DNA of 64,000 nt from Citrobacter koseri ATCC BAA-895 (GCF_000018045.1 NC_009792.1:4340001-4404000); one strand, 5' to 3'. Positions 51,328 through 60,490 are shown, counted from the first letter of the stretch. A program made the numbers and translations. The notes: a model not told the origin generated them from the letters alone.

Positions 51328-51357
51328 AGATGCCCTATATCAGGGCATCTTTTTTTT
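51328..51357 (+). terminator. Terminator after cysG
   Basis: A 9-bp stem AGATGCCCT / AGGGCATCT with a short loop and eight T residues lies 7 nt beyond the cysG stop. It separates the nir operon from the autotransporter gene. Confidence 0.9.
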
Positions 51358-51641
51358 AACACTTTAACGATCATTCATTCTTACATTACACTTTAAATAA
51401 GCTAAATCCATTCATTACGTAAATACAAAAAAGAATAACGCCATAAAATACCGCACAAAACAGCCATTATCTCTTTTTTATTCGCTAAATAAATTCACCA
51501 CACAAATATCAGCAGAATAAGGGCTGGATTGACGCCCCCTGGGTAGTCAGTGGCAAAATAGCGCCATTCATTAATTTTGCAAATAAAGGTTGCCTGTCAG
51601 GGCCGCCTTATATTTCTTATTTTATTTACAGGATGGCAACT
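51358..51641 (+). promoter_or_regulatory. A+T-rich region before the autotransporter
   Basis: The roughly 280 nt between the cysG terminator and the autotransporter start contain no gene. The stretch 51360-51520 is very A+T rich and the rest mixed. No clear promoter hexamers could be assigned with confidence. High A+T next to a surface-protein gene suggests possible H-NS silencing. Confidence 0.4.
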
Positions 51642-54600
51642 ATGTTTATGCAAAGGAAAAAACTCCTTGCAGTGGGTATTGCGATTGCACTGCAAACATA
51701 TTACTGCCCGGCAATTGCGGCAGAGAATACAGAAGATGAGAAAGAATGTCCGGTAAATATTTCGTCGTTATCTCAGGCGGAGCGCAATAAGTTACCGGCG
51801 AAATGTCTGACGGCAGAAGCCGGGCAGGATAACCATTGGGCATGGGTCGCCAGTGGCGTAGCGGCTCTGGCGGCGGGCATCGCCATTGGCAATCACAGCG
51901 ACGGCGACTCTCACCACCATTCAACAACGCCAGTCCCGCCAGACGACGGGGGCGACGTTACCCCAACGCCGCCGGATGACGGCGGAGATGTCACCCCAAC
52001 GCCTCCCGATGATGGCGGCGACGTCACACCGCCTGATGATGGCGGTGATACACCAGTACCGCCTGACGACACATCCGTGACGACCTTCAGCAATCAGGTG
52101 ACGCTGGATAAAGGCACAGACACCCTGCACTTCGACGACATCAAACTGGATAACGGCGAGCACCTCGGCGAAGCCACGCTCAGTTATTCCGAACAAGACG
52201 CGCAGTGGCAGTTAACCACCCAGGACGGCAAAACGCTGGCGATTTCCGGCTGGAACGTTACCGACAGCAACGCAGCCGTGATTGAAGGCGCTCAGGCCAA
52301 CGGCTTTTACTGGAAGTACGACAGTCGGGGCTATCTGATCCTCGCGGATAACAATACTCAGGTTGTCAGCGGAGACGGCAAAACGCACACCACCGATCGC
52401 GAACTGGATATCAGCGGGAAAAATCGTACCGGCGTCATTATCTCGGGCGATAACACCCGTAATACGCTGAACGGGGATTCCACCGTAACCAATGGCGCAG
52501 TTGGCCTGGTTATTAGCGGCGACGGCACCACTAACGCTATCTCAGGCAAAAGTACGGTAGATGGCGCTACCGGGGCGTTAATTTCCGGCAATGGCACCTC
52601 GACCTCGCTCTCCGGCGATATCACCATCAGCGGCGGCGGTACGGGCATCGTTATCGATGGTGATAACACCCTCATTGATAATGCGGGAACCTCCAGCATT
52701 AGCGGCGCAGGTTCTACCGGTTCCATCATTAACGGCAATAACATTCGCCTCCTCAACAAGGGGGAATTAAACGTTTCTGACGGCGGCACCGGGGCAAAAA
52801 TCACCGGCGACAATGCTATTGTCGATAACAAAGGCCATTCGACAACCCGCGGTACCGGTTCTACGGGGCTGTACATTGAGGGCGATCATGCGCTGGTGAT
52901 TAATGAAGGTGATCAGCTCATCGCCGATGGCGCGACGGGCGTGCGCATTGATGGCGACAACGCCCGCGTACTCAATACCGGCAATATGGCCGTCGACGGC
53001 GCTGGCTCAACAATCGCCACCATTACGGGCAATAACGCTGACATGACGCAGAATGGCGACCTGTTGGTTATGAATGGCGCGACGGGCCTGACCATCAACG
53101 GCGAAGAAAGCGAACTCACAAACAGCGGCACCACCACCGTGCGTAACGACGGCTCTGTCGGCTTCGTTGTGGCTGGTACACAAAACACCTTCAACAACAA
53201 AGGTAATATCAACACCAGCCTTAACGGTACGGGAACGCTGATCAGCGGTACTGAATCGCAGGTCAGTCTGACGGGCGATATTAACGTGACTGCGGCTCAG
53301 GACAGCAGCGGTGTATTTCGTGGGGCAACCGGTCTTAACGTTTCTGGCGACACGAATACGACAACCATTCTGGGTAATGTGAACATCGAGGGCAGTTACC
53401 CGCAAGACGCTCAAATTAAAAGCGATGAGCAGTTACAAGGCATTACCGTCAACGGCAATCAAAATACGGTCAATCTGGATGGCGCGATGAATATCCATCT
53501 TGACAGTTCTGATATCAGCTCTGGGTATGCGAGCGTTGTCGGCCTCGATATCAGCGGCAGCGGTAACGCCGTGAATGTCGCCGGTGGTATAAACATCGAC
53601 TTTTCCCAAAACGAAGCGGCTGCTGGCTCTGAAGCTATCGGTATCAACATTGATGGTGACAACACGTTAACGCTAAGCGGTAAATCTACCGTGGATATGA
53701 CCACTATCTCAGGTGGCCAGGCCACGCTGGCAAACGTTAATAATGGCGGCTCCCTGCTCGTTACCGATGACGCCACGATTGAAGTGAACGCCGACTATCT
53801 GTACACACATTACTCCGTCGGAAATAAAGCCCTGCTGTCAGCTCATGGCCAGGGCTCGACGATTGAAAATCAGGGCGATATTACCACCCACGGAACAGCC
53901 AACGTTCTCCTTGCCGATCAGGGAGCGGAAGCGAGCAACAGTGGCAATATTCTCGTCTACGGAAGCAGTGACGATACGGGAGATAACCGTTCTGCCATCA
54001 CCAGTGCAAATCGCGAAGATGCGGTCGTACACAACAAAGCGGGGGCCGATATCACCCTCTTTTCTAACCAAACGCCAGAGTACATTGACGGCATCAATCT
54101 CTACCCGGAAAGATGGTATACCCACACGCTTTACGCCATGCTGGCGGCCCAGGGCGGCAGCGTCGTTAATGATAAAGGAGCGACCGTCCATTTACAGGGC
54201 GCGGGAGCATATGGCGTCAGTGCCAGTGTAGGGACGGCGTTAAACGAAGGCGATATTTATCTGGACGGTTTTATCCCGACGCTGGACGATGAAAACAATA
54301 TCATCAGCACAGACTACTGGCAGCCGACACACCTCTATTTGACCAGCTCGGCAATGGTTGCCGGTTCCACCGACAGCGGCTACGGTGACGCCACGGCCAT
54401 CAACACCGGCACCATCACCGTCAACAACGCCGGGTTCGGTATGATGGCGCTCAACGGCGGCACGGCCGTTAACCAGGGTACTATTACGCTGACCGCTGAT
54501 GAAGGTGTGACCGGCGAGGAAAACCAACTGGTGGGGATGGCTGCATTAAACGGCGGCACCGTCGTGAACGACACCACCGGCACCATCAATATTGATGCCG

Positions 54601-57176
54601 ACTACGGTCAGGCGTTCCTTAGCGACAGCAACAGCTACATCATCAATAACGGCGCCATCAACCTGAACGGCAGCCCGATGGACGAAAACGACCCGCATAT
54701 GGGTTCCACGCCAACCGACAAAATCTGGATACGGTCGCTGCCCGGCAGCGGCGACAGCGATAGCCAAACGTCAGAAGCGGGCTTTTTCACCACCGGAGCG
54801 CTGGCGAATTACGGCAATGAAACGCTGAACGGCGATATCGATGTTAGCGGCTGGCTGTACAACGAAGCAGGCGCCACGCTGACCGTCAACGGCGATATGG
54901 CGATTAATGCCGGAGGCGATCTGGAAAACCACGGGACGATGCATGTCGATACGATCACCACGTATCACAGCCTGTTCAACCGCGCAGACGGCAGCCTGAC
55001 CACTGACCTCCTGACGCTTAATGGCGATATCACCCTGTTCAACGAGGGCAGCTTTACCGGCTCAATTGCAGGAACCTCTTACGCCCAGGAAGTCGTCAAT
55101 ACCGGCAATATGACGGTGGCGGAAGATGGCAAATCGCTCATCAACGGCAGCTTTGCGTTTTATAACCAGGAAGGCGCAACGCTTACCAACAGCGGCAGCG
55201 CGGTAGAAGGCGGCGAAAACACCATCATCAACATGACGCGAACCGACAGTTCCATCGCTCAGGTGAACAGCGGCACCATTACCGCCACCAACGGTTACAG
55301 CGCCATCACCACCGCGAATGCCAGCAACTCCCCGATGTGGATCTGGAACACGGAAACCGGCGTGATTAATGGTATTAACCCGGACGCCCCCCTGATCAAC
55401 CTCAGCCGTGACTATAGCTTTGACAACGAAGGGACCATTAACGTCCAGGGCGACAATGCCGTGGCGATCAGCGGCGGCACCAGCAGTTATATCATCGACC
55501 TGGTCAACAGCGGCACCATCAACGTCGGCACCGAACAGGGGCAAATAGACGGAACCAACGGCACCGGACTTATCGGCATCAAAGGCAACGGCAACGCCAC
55601 CACCATCAACAACACCGCCGATGGCGTGATCAACGTGTACGCGAATGACTCTTACGCGTTTGGCGGCCAGAGCAAAACCATCATCAATAATGGCGAAGTG
55701 AATCTGCTGTGCGACACCGGCTGCGGCATCTACGCCCCTGGCACTACGGGTACGCAGAACGATCACAACGGTACGGCGGATATCGTGATCCCGGATGCGA
55801 TTGTCGCGCCGACGCAGGGTGATATTCCAGCGCCTCCGGCCGATCCGAACGCGCCGCAGATGTTAAGCAACTACATTGTGGGCACCAATGCTGACGGCAG
55901 TTCCGGTACGCTGAAAGCGAATAACCTGATGATTGGCGACGACGTGAAGGTGAATACCGGCTTTACCGCAGGTACGGCAGAGACCACCGTCGTGGTCGAT
56001 AACGCCTTTACCGGCAGTAATATCCAGGGCGCGGACAATATCACCTCCACCAGCGTGGTGTGGAACGCCCAGGGCAGCACCGACGGCGACGGCAACGTTG
56101 ACATCACCATGACCAAAAACGCCTATGCGGATGTGGCGACGGAGAGTTCCGTCAACGACGTCGCACAGGCGCTGGACGCCGGGTATACCAACAATGAGCT
56201 GTACAACAGCCTGAACGTTGGCACGACCGCAGAGCTGAACAACGCCCTGAAACAGGTCAGCGGCAGCCAGGCGAACACCGTCTTCCGCGAAGCCCGCGTA
56301 CTCAGCAATCGCTTTACGATGCTGGCGGACGCCGCGCCGCAGGTGAAAGACGGTCTGGCGTTCAACGTGATGGCGAAAGGCGATCCGCGTGCCGAACTGG
56401 GTAACGACACCCAGTACGACATGCTGGCGCTGCGCCAGACGCTGGATCTGACCGCCAGCCAGAACCTGACGCTGGAATACGGTATTGCGCGTCTGGACGG
56501 CGACGGTTCGCAGAAAGCGGGCGACAACGGAGTGACCGGCGGCTACAGCCAGTTCTTCGGCCTGAAGCACAGCATGACCTTTAATGAGGGTCTGGCCTGG
56601 AACAACAGCCTGCGTTATGACGTGCATAACCTCGACAGCAGCCGCTCTGTCGCCTATGGCGATGTCAATAAAGTGGCGGATTCTGACGCCCGTCAGCAGT
56701 ACATGGAGTTCCGCAGCGAAGGGGCAAAAACCTTTAACCTGATGGACGATGCGCTGAAAATCACGCCGTATGCGGGCGTTAAGCTGCGTCATACAATGGA
56801 AGAAGGTTACAAAGAGCGCAGCGCCGGAGACTTCAACCTGTCGATGAACAGCGGCAGCGAAACAGCCGTAGATTCCGTGCTTGGCCTGAAAATGGACTAC
56901 GCCGGGGAAAACGGCTGGAGCGCAAGCGCCACGCTGGAAGGCGGCCCGAACCTGAGCTACACGAAAAGCCAGCGTAGCGCCACGCTGGCGGGTGCAAGCG
57001 ACCAGCGCTTTAGCGTTGACGACGGCCAGAAAGGCGGCGGTCTGAACGGTCTGGCAACGATGGGCGTGAAGTACAGCGCCCAGGACAGCAGCCTGCATCT
57101 TGACGCTTATCAGTGGAAAGAAGACGGCATCAGCGATAAAGGCTTTATGCTGAACTTTAAGAAAACATTCCGTTAA
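51642..57176 (+). CDS. bigA: Giant autotransporter adhesin (BigA-like)
   Basis: This 1844-residue protein looks like a type Va autotransporter. I chose the ATG at 51642 because AGGA lies 9 nt upstream; a frame three codons longer exists. A signal peptide (MFMQRKKLLAVGIAIALQTY..AIA) is followed by two Cys, a Gly/Ala hydrophobic stretch (WVASGVAALAAGIAIG), a His-rich patch, PPDDGGDVTPT repeats (about 97-143), a long Gly/Asn-rich passenger with beta-helix-like repeats, a helix (about 1495-1545) and a C-terminal beta-barrel (about 1560-1844) ending KKTFR. No protease motif is visible. Salmonella bigA lies at the same locus, next to cysG; the name is by that recall. Function, adhesion or surface display, is inferred. 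Confidence 0.85.
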   Translation: MFMQRKKLLAVGIAIALQTYYCPAIAAENTEDEKECPVNISSLSQAERNKLPAKCLTAEAGQDNHWAWVASGVAALAAGIAIGNHSDGDSHHHSTTPVPPDDGGDVTPTPPDDGGDVTPTPPDDGGDVTPPDDGGDTPVPPDDTSVTTFSNQVTLDKGTDTLHFDDIKLDNGEHLGEATLSYSEQDAQWQLTTQDGKTLAISGWNVTDSNAAVIEGAQANGFYWKYDSRGYLILADNNTQVVSGDGKTHTTDRELDISGKNRTGVIISGDNTRNTLNGDSTVTNGAVGLVISGDGTTNAISGKSTVDGATGALISGNGTSTSLSGDITISGGGTGIVIDGDNTLIDNAGTSSISGAGSTGSIINGNNIRLLNKGELNVSDGGTGAKITGDNAIVDNKGHSTTRGTGSTGLYIEGDHALVINEGDQLIADGATGVRIDGDNARVLNTGNMAVDGAGSTIATITGNNADMTQNGDLLVMNGATGLTINGEESELTNSGTTTVRNDGSVGFVVAGTQNTFNNKGNINTSLNGTGTLISGTESQVSLTGDINVTAAQDSSGVFRGATGLNVSGDTNTTTILGNVNIEGSYPQDAQIKSDEQLQGITVNGNQNTVNLDGAMNIHLDSSDISSGYASVVGLDISGSGNAVNVAGGINIDFSQNEAAAGSEAIGINIDGDNTLTLSGKSTVDMTTISGGQATLANVNNGGSLLVTDDATIEVNADYLYTHYSVGNKALLSAHGQGSTIENQGDITTHGTANVLLADQGAEASNSGNILVYGSSDDTGDNRSAITSANREDAVVHNKAGADITLFSNQTPEYIDGINLYPERWYTHTLYAMLAAQGGSVVNDKGATVHLQGAGAYGVSASVGTALNEGDIYLDGFIPTLDDENNIISTDYWQPTHLYLTSSAMVAGSTDSGYGDATAINTGTITVNNAGFGMMALNGGTAVNQGTITLTADEGVTGEENQLVGMAALNGGTVVNDTTGTINIDADYGQAFLSDSNSYIINNGAINLNGSPMDENDPHMGSTPTDKIWIRSLPGSGDSDSQTSEAGFFTTGALANYGNETLNGDIDVSGWLYNEAGATLTVNGDMAINAGGDLENHGTMHVDTITTYHSLFNRADGSLTTDLLTLNGDITLFNEGSFTGSIAGTSYAQEVVNTGNMTVAEDGKSLINGSFAFYNQEGATLTNSGSAVEGGENTIINMTRTDSSIAQVNSGTITATNGYSAITTANASNSPMWIWNTETGVINGINPDAPLINLSRDYSFDNEGTINVQGDNAVAISGGTSSYIIDLVNSGTINVGTEQGQIDGTNGTGLIGIKGNGNATTINNTADGVINVYANDSYAFGGQSKTIINNGEVNLLCDTGCGIYAPGTTGTQNDHNGTADIVIPDAIVAPTQGDIPAPPADPNAPQMLSNYIVGTNADGSSGTLKANNLMIGDDVKVNTGFTAGTAETTVVVDNAFTGSNIQGADNITSTSVVWNAQGSTDGDGNVDITMTKNAYADVATESSVNDVAQALDAGYTNNELYNSLNVGTTAELNNALKQVSGSQANTVFREARVLSNRFTMLADAAPQVKDGLAFNVMAKGDPRAELGNDTQYDMLALRQTLDLTASQNLTLEYGIARLDGDGSQKAGDNGVTGGYSQFFGLKHSMTFNEGLAWNNSLRYDVHNLDSSRSVAYGDVNKVADSDARQQYMEFRSEGAKTFNLMDDALKITPYAGVKLRHTMEEGYKERSAGDFNLSMNSGSETAVDSVLGLKMDYAGENGWSASATLEGGPNLSYTKSQRSATLAGASDQRFSVDDGQKGGGLNGLATMGVKYSAQDSSLHLDAYQWKEDGISDKGFMLNFKKTFR
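51927..52070 (+). repeat. Tandem Pro-Asp-Gly repeats inside the autotransporter
   Basis: The coding sequence repeats a 33-bp unit for PPDDGGDVTPT, with two full and several partial copies between 51930 and 52070. It forms a likely rigid, acidic stalk between the membrane-proximal N-terminus and the passenger. Such direct repeats can change copy number by slippage. Confidence 0.85.
52569..53156 (+). repeat. Alternating 24/25-residue passenger repeats
   Basis: Eight consecutive units of the pattern TGxxIxGDNxxxxNxG occur, alternating strictly between 24 and 25 residues, giving a 49-residue (147-bp) super-repeat four times. Even units end in GxGS or NDGS, odd ones in GG or GA. This would fit turns of a right-handed beta-helix, two rungs per super-repeat. 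Confidence 0.75.
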
Positions 57177-57189
57177 TTAAATAAACGCC

Positions 57190-57228
57190 ACGGCCTGGAG
57201 AATATACATCATCTCCAGGCCGTTTTTT
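57190..57228 (+). terminator. Terminator after the autotransporter
   Basis: A perfect 10-bp stem CGGCCTGGAG / CTCCAGGCCG followed by six T residues, 15 nt after the stop codon. Confidence 0.9.
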
Positions 57229-57385
57229 ATTATGTTGAGTCTACGCAAAGCATATTACCCGCAGAATAAGAAGTCCTTATCTGGACTACCTCACTCCCTT
57301 ATTAATTGATATGGTAACGTCCGCAAAATGGATTTTTCCATTTATCTCATACAATTAAAATTGTTTTATTTACAAGGATTTTGTC

Positions 57386-57556
57386 ATGTTTAAAATTGCA
57401 AAGATTGCCGTTGTGGCAGGGATGCTGGCTACGCTCACCGCGTGTACGGGTCATATCGAAAACAAAAAGAATGATTGCAGTTACGATTATTTACTTCACC
57501 CGGCAATTTCTATTTCAAAAATTATTGGTGGTTGCGGCCCGGCTGCGGATCAATAA
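57386..57556 (+). CDS. yhfL: Small lipoprotein YhfL
   Basis: A 56-residue protein starting MFKIAKIAVVAGMLATLTAC. Cys20 follows the lipobox LTAC, so it is probably acylated and anchored to a membrane. The mature part holds three further cysteines and the segment YDYLLHPAISISKIIGGCGP, close to E. coli YhfL by recall. An AAGGA element precedes the ATG. It has its own terminator. Function unknown. Confidence 0.93.
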   Translation: MFKIAKIAVVAGMLATLTACTGHIENKKNDCSYDYLLHPAISISKIIGGCGPAADQ

Positions 57557-57580
57557 TCGAGACCGTTGTCGCACGATACA

Positions 57581-57607
57581 AAAAAACCGGGGATTCCCCG
57601 GTTTTTT
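57581..57607 (+). terminator. Terminator after yhfL
   Basis: The hairpin AAAAAACCGGGGA / TCCCCGGTTTTTT is perfectly symmetrical and ends in a T run, 24 nt after the yhfL stop. Confidence 0.9.
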
Positions 57608-57620
57608 CATGTGTATCATT

Positions 57621-57703
57621 GTAGGCCTGATAAGCGTAGCGCCATCAGGCTTCCGTGCACACATACGCGCCGGATGGCGGCGCAAGCGCCTTATCCGGCC
57701 TAC
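57621..57703. repeat. REP pair between yhfL and yhfS
   Basis: Two REP units in opposite orientation (GTAGGCCTGATAAGCGTAGC... and GCCGGATGGCGGCGCAAGCG...) lie between convergent yhfL and yhfS. In E. coli K-12 the frl genes occupy this place. Confidence 0.87.
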
Positions 57704-57715
57704 GGTGCTGTGCCA

Positions 57716-58798
57716 TCAGGCACACAGGCTTTCCCGCAAAATACGTAACACCGTTTCTTCGCCGCTGCGGTTGGGATTAATACGAATCGCATAACGCGCC
57801 AGACCCGGACGGGCCGCACGAAACGTACCGGAAAGGCGATAAAACAATGGCGGGATTTCATATTTGGACTCCGCGCCCACCGGGTAAGGCAACGCCCCGC
57901 GCTTTTGCGCCTCCTCCAGCACCTTTTCGGCAACGGGCTGGTGGAACTCCACAATCAACACTTTCGATTGCGCATTCGCAATCACCGCCTGCTTCACTTC
58001 CGGCACGGTTCCGCTGTTTAACAAGGCGAGTAAACGTTCCGTCACCCCGGCCTGCACAGCGTGCATCACTGGCGCGAAAACCAGGCCACGAAGCACCGCC
58101 AGCGCCTGCGCGCCCTGAATCTGGCTGCCGCCGGAATACATCGTCGCACGTATTCTGGCGATGGCTTCCGCCTCCCCCACCACCGCGCCGGTGCCTTCAG
58201 GCCCGAAGAGTTTAAAACAGGAAAACGTAGACAGCGTGGCCCCACATTCACAACCAATACGCGCCACTTTCATCACCGCATAATTATCGTCGGTCAGCGT
58301 GGGGACGCCGCATCGCGCAAGCTCCGCCAGTACCCCGGCCAGAGAATAGCAATCCTGCGGTTGCTGACGCGTATGTTGCACCAGCGCCGCATGGGGCCGA
58401 TGCTCTGCGATAACCTGCGTTATCGTCGCCAGATCGTTGAAATCCGCTCTGACAAGCACAATCCCCATCTGCTCGACGATCCCCTGCGTTGTGGGATAAA
58501 CCGGCGCATCATGCACCAGAAGGCGTTGCCCCGGTTTCAGCAGCGCAGCCAGCCCGGCCCGAATCGCGCCGGTTCCCGCGCCCTGCACCAGCACCGCGTC
58601 CTCAGCATGAAACGCCTCCGCCAGCACCTTTTCCACTTGTCGGGTGGTTCCCGGCTGGTTAAGCCCCGGACTTAATCCCAGATCGCCACCCTTTAAAAAA
58701 TCCGCGCCAGGGAAATAACGACACACCGTGTCCACCAGCGCAAACTGCTTCTGCTGCGCCTCGGCGAGCGTCAGGCTTTGCAGGGGGAAGGTTTTCAT
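57716..58798 (-). CDS. yhfS: PLP-dependent aminotransferase/lyase-like protein YhfS
   Basis: The 360-residue protein has the fold-type I PLP arrangement: VLVQGAGTGAIRAGLAALLK (about 70-90) as the phosphate loop region, an Asp in LTDDNYAVMKV, and the probable Schiff-base lysine in TFSCFKLFGPEGTGAVVG (about 205). The reaction is not established. It is last in the yhfX-W-php-U-T-S operon, 12 nt after yhfT. Possible role: transamination or elimination on an amino acid-like intermediate. Confidence 0.9.
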   Translation of the reverse strand: MKTFPLQSLTLAEAQQKQFALVDTVCRYFPGADFLKGGDLGLSPGLNQPGTTRQVEKVLAEAFHAEDAVLVQGAGTGAIRAGLAALLKPGQRLLVHDAPVYPTTQGIVEQMGIVLVRADFNDLATITQVIAEHRPHAALVQHTRQQPQDCYSLAGVLAELARCGVPTLTDDNYAVMKVARIGCECGATLSTFSCFKLFGPEGTGAVVGEAEAIARIRATMYSGGSQIQGAQALAVLRGLVFAPVMHAVQAGVTERLLALLNSGTVPEVKQAVIANAQSKVLIVEFHQPVAEKVLEEAQKRGALPYPVGAESKYEIPPLFYRLSGTFRAARPGLARYAIRINPNRSGEETVLRILRESLCA

Positions 58799-58810
58799 TT
58801 AGACGCCTCC

Positions 58811-60121
58811 TCAGGCCGGAATAAACAGACCGAACCAGTAGAGAATATTCAACAAGATACCGGTAATCATCACGGCCACGACCGGTGCGGCCATCTTCTG
58901 CACCGGGCGCCCCAGCGACTCGTTGAGGAAGTAGATAGCAATCGCAATCGAGAATCCGGTATAACCCGCCATCTTGATCGCCGCAAAAATAGAGCCGATC
59001 AGTAGCGCGGTTTCCATCAGCATATTCATCGCGTTACGGATATTGTCCGACGCATTGCGCACCGACGGGTAGCGTCCAAGCCACTTCCCAATCGAGCGCA
59101 ACAGCAGCACTTCCGCAGAAATCACGACCGCCCCCAGGATGGCGGCAATCCACGGATTCGGCGCCAGATAGCCCACGGAATACACAAAGGTAAAACCGGC
59201 CACCGCATACACGCCCGTCGCCAGCGCCGTTGTGGCGATCATCGGCACGAAGCCAAGCCCGCGCATGAACTCCGCCAGCGCCGCCTGATGAAGCAAGGTC
59301 TGCGACTCTTCAGGCGTAACGCCAGCAGAATAGGCTTTCTCAAGGGTAAAGATCGACACCTCGCTGCCGGCAAAAATATTCATACTGGCGACCGCCGCAA
59401 TCAACGCGCCGACGATCGCGATATACGGTAAATTTTTAATAATACGGGAGGTGCGCTCCTCAAAGACGGATAACCCACTGGTATCCATCTCCTCATCGCC
59501 ACGGTGGCGCAGGTCGTGCGTAATCGCAATCGCCAGCAGCATCACCATGCCGATAAAAATCTCAATCGATTCCGGGTTCAGATGCGGGAAGTAGCGCACT
59601 ACCAGGACACGCGCCATCAGCACCACAACCGCAGCGATAAGACTGTGTTTCCAGCCGAATTGATAAAAAATCGCCACCAGCGGGAACAGAGCAAAACCGG
59701 CGACAACCGGGGAACTCAGCTCGCCAAGGCTCCCCAGCACGTCAACCGGCAAGGCGGTAAGCAGATGGTTCACCGGCAGCAGACAGGTCAGAATCAGCAC
59801 GCCCCAGGCGGCACCAAGCCCAAACGCCAACAGGCTATTGATCGCCAGTACGCCAAGAATATCGGTAGGTAAAAACAGCAGCCAGGCGTTAAGCAGCCCC
59901 GTTTTGAGGGTAAATGAGATCCCCACCGACGCCACAAAACCGATACTCAAACCAAACGCGATACTCCCCGCCTCCCGGCGGTTCATATAGCCTTCGATCA
60001 GTTGCGGTAAGATCGGGCGAATCCCGTCATGGAAAACGGCGGCTGAGCGGTGCGCCAGTAGCGACGTCATCCCCGTCAGGCAGGCCACCACCAGAATCTG
60101 AATATACAGCTCCATAAGCAT
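58811..60121 (-). CDS. yhfT: Integral membrane protein YhfT (probable transporter)
   Basis: The 436-residue protein has about 11-12 hydrophobic segments and no signal peptide beyond the first helix. It belongs to a family (YhfT) without a proven substrate. The setting next to catabolic enzymes suggests uptake of the operon's substrate. The start at 60121 lies 5 nt after yhfU. Confidence 0.9.
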   Translation of the reverse strand: MLMELYIQILVVACLTGMTSLLAHRSAAVFHDGIRPILPQLIEGYMNRREAGSIAFGLSIGFVASVGISFTLKTGLLNAWLLFLPTDILGVLAINSLLAFGLGAAWGVLILTCLLPVNHLLTALPVDVLGSLGELSSPVVAGFALFPLVAIFYQFGWKHSLIAAVVVLMARVLVVRYFPHLNPESIEIFIGMVMLLAIAITHDLRHRGDEEMDTSGLSVFEERTSRIIKNLPYIAIVGALIAAVASMNIFAGSEVSIFTLEKAYSAGVTPEESQTLLHQAALAEFMRGLGFVPMIATTALATGVYAVAGFTFVYSVGYLAPNPWIAAILGAVVISAEVLLLRSIGKWLGRYPSVRNASDNIRNAMNMLMETALLIGSIFAAIKMAGYTGFSIAIAIYFLNESLGRPVQKMAAPVVAVMITGILLNILYWFGLFIPA

Positions 60122-60126
60122 GCCTT

Positions 60127-60480
60127 TTATTTCAAGTGGTTAACCAGCATGGGAATCGCATGCTCAACATGTTCGACAGAGAGGCCAAACGCCACTTTCC
60201 CTTCCGCGACCATCTTTGCGATATGCTCGTCTTTCGCTTTAATACCCGGCTTAGCGATGGTGCAGCTTTTGTTGTAGCCAATCACCGCAATCGCTATCGA
60301 CAACGCCGCGCCAGCGCCGGTATTACACGCGCCGATGTAATAATCCAGTTGCCCGGACTTCACTTTCATCGCCGCTTCCATATCGTTGTGAATGGACACG
60401 TCAAAGCAGCCGGGCGCCACGGTCTCGATGGTTTTTTTAATCTGCTCACGCTGTAAGCCAGCAACACCAATCTTTTTCAT
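60127..60480 (-). CDS. yhfU: DUF2620 protein YhfU
   Basis: A 117-residue protein starting MKKIGVAGLQREQIKKTIET, which equals the E. coli length; the frame extends upstream to 60537 but that part lies in php. The sequence has a Gly/Ala stretch (GACNTGAGAALSIAIAVIG) like a phosphate-binding loop. It has no known function. It sits between php (10 nt) and yhfT (5 nt). Confidence 0.9.
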   Translation of the reverse strand: MKKIGVAGLQREQIKKTIETVAPGCFDVSIHNDMEAAMKVKSGQLDYYIGACNTGAGAALSIAIAVIGYNKSCTIAKPGIKAKDEHIAKMVAEGKVAFGLSVEHVEHAIPMLVNHLK

Positions 60481-60490
60481 CTTTCTGTCC

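Noticed and set aside
55863..57098. 411-codon open frame on the minus strand
   Set aside because: Antisense to the autotransporter barrel region; low-complexity Val/Ala/His sequence with no recognisable domain.
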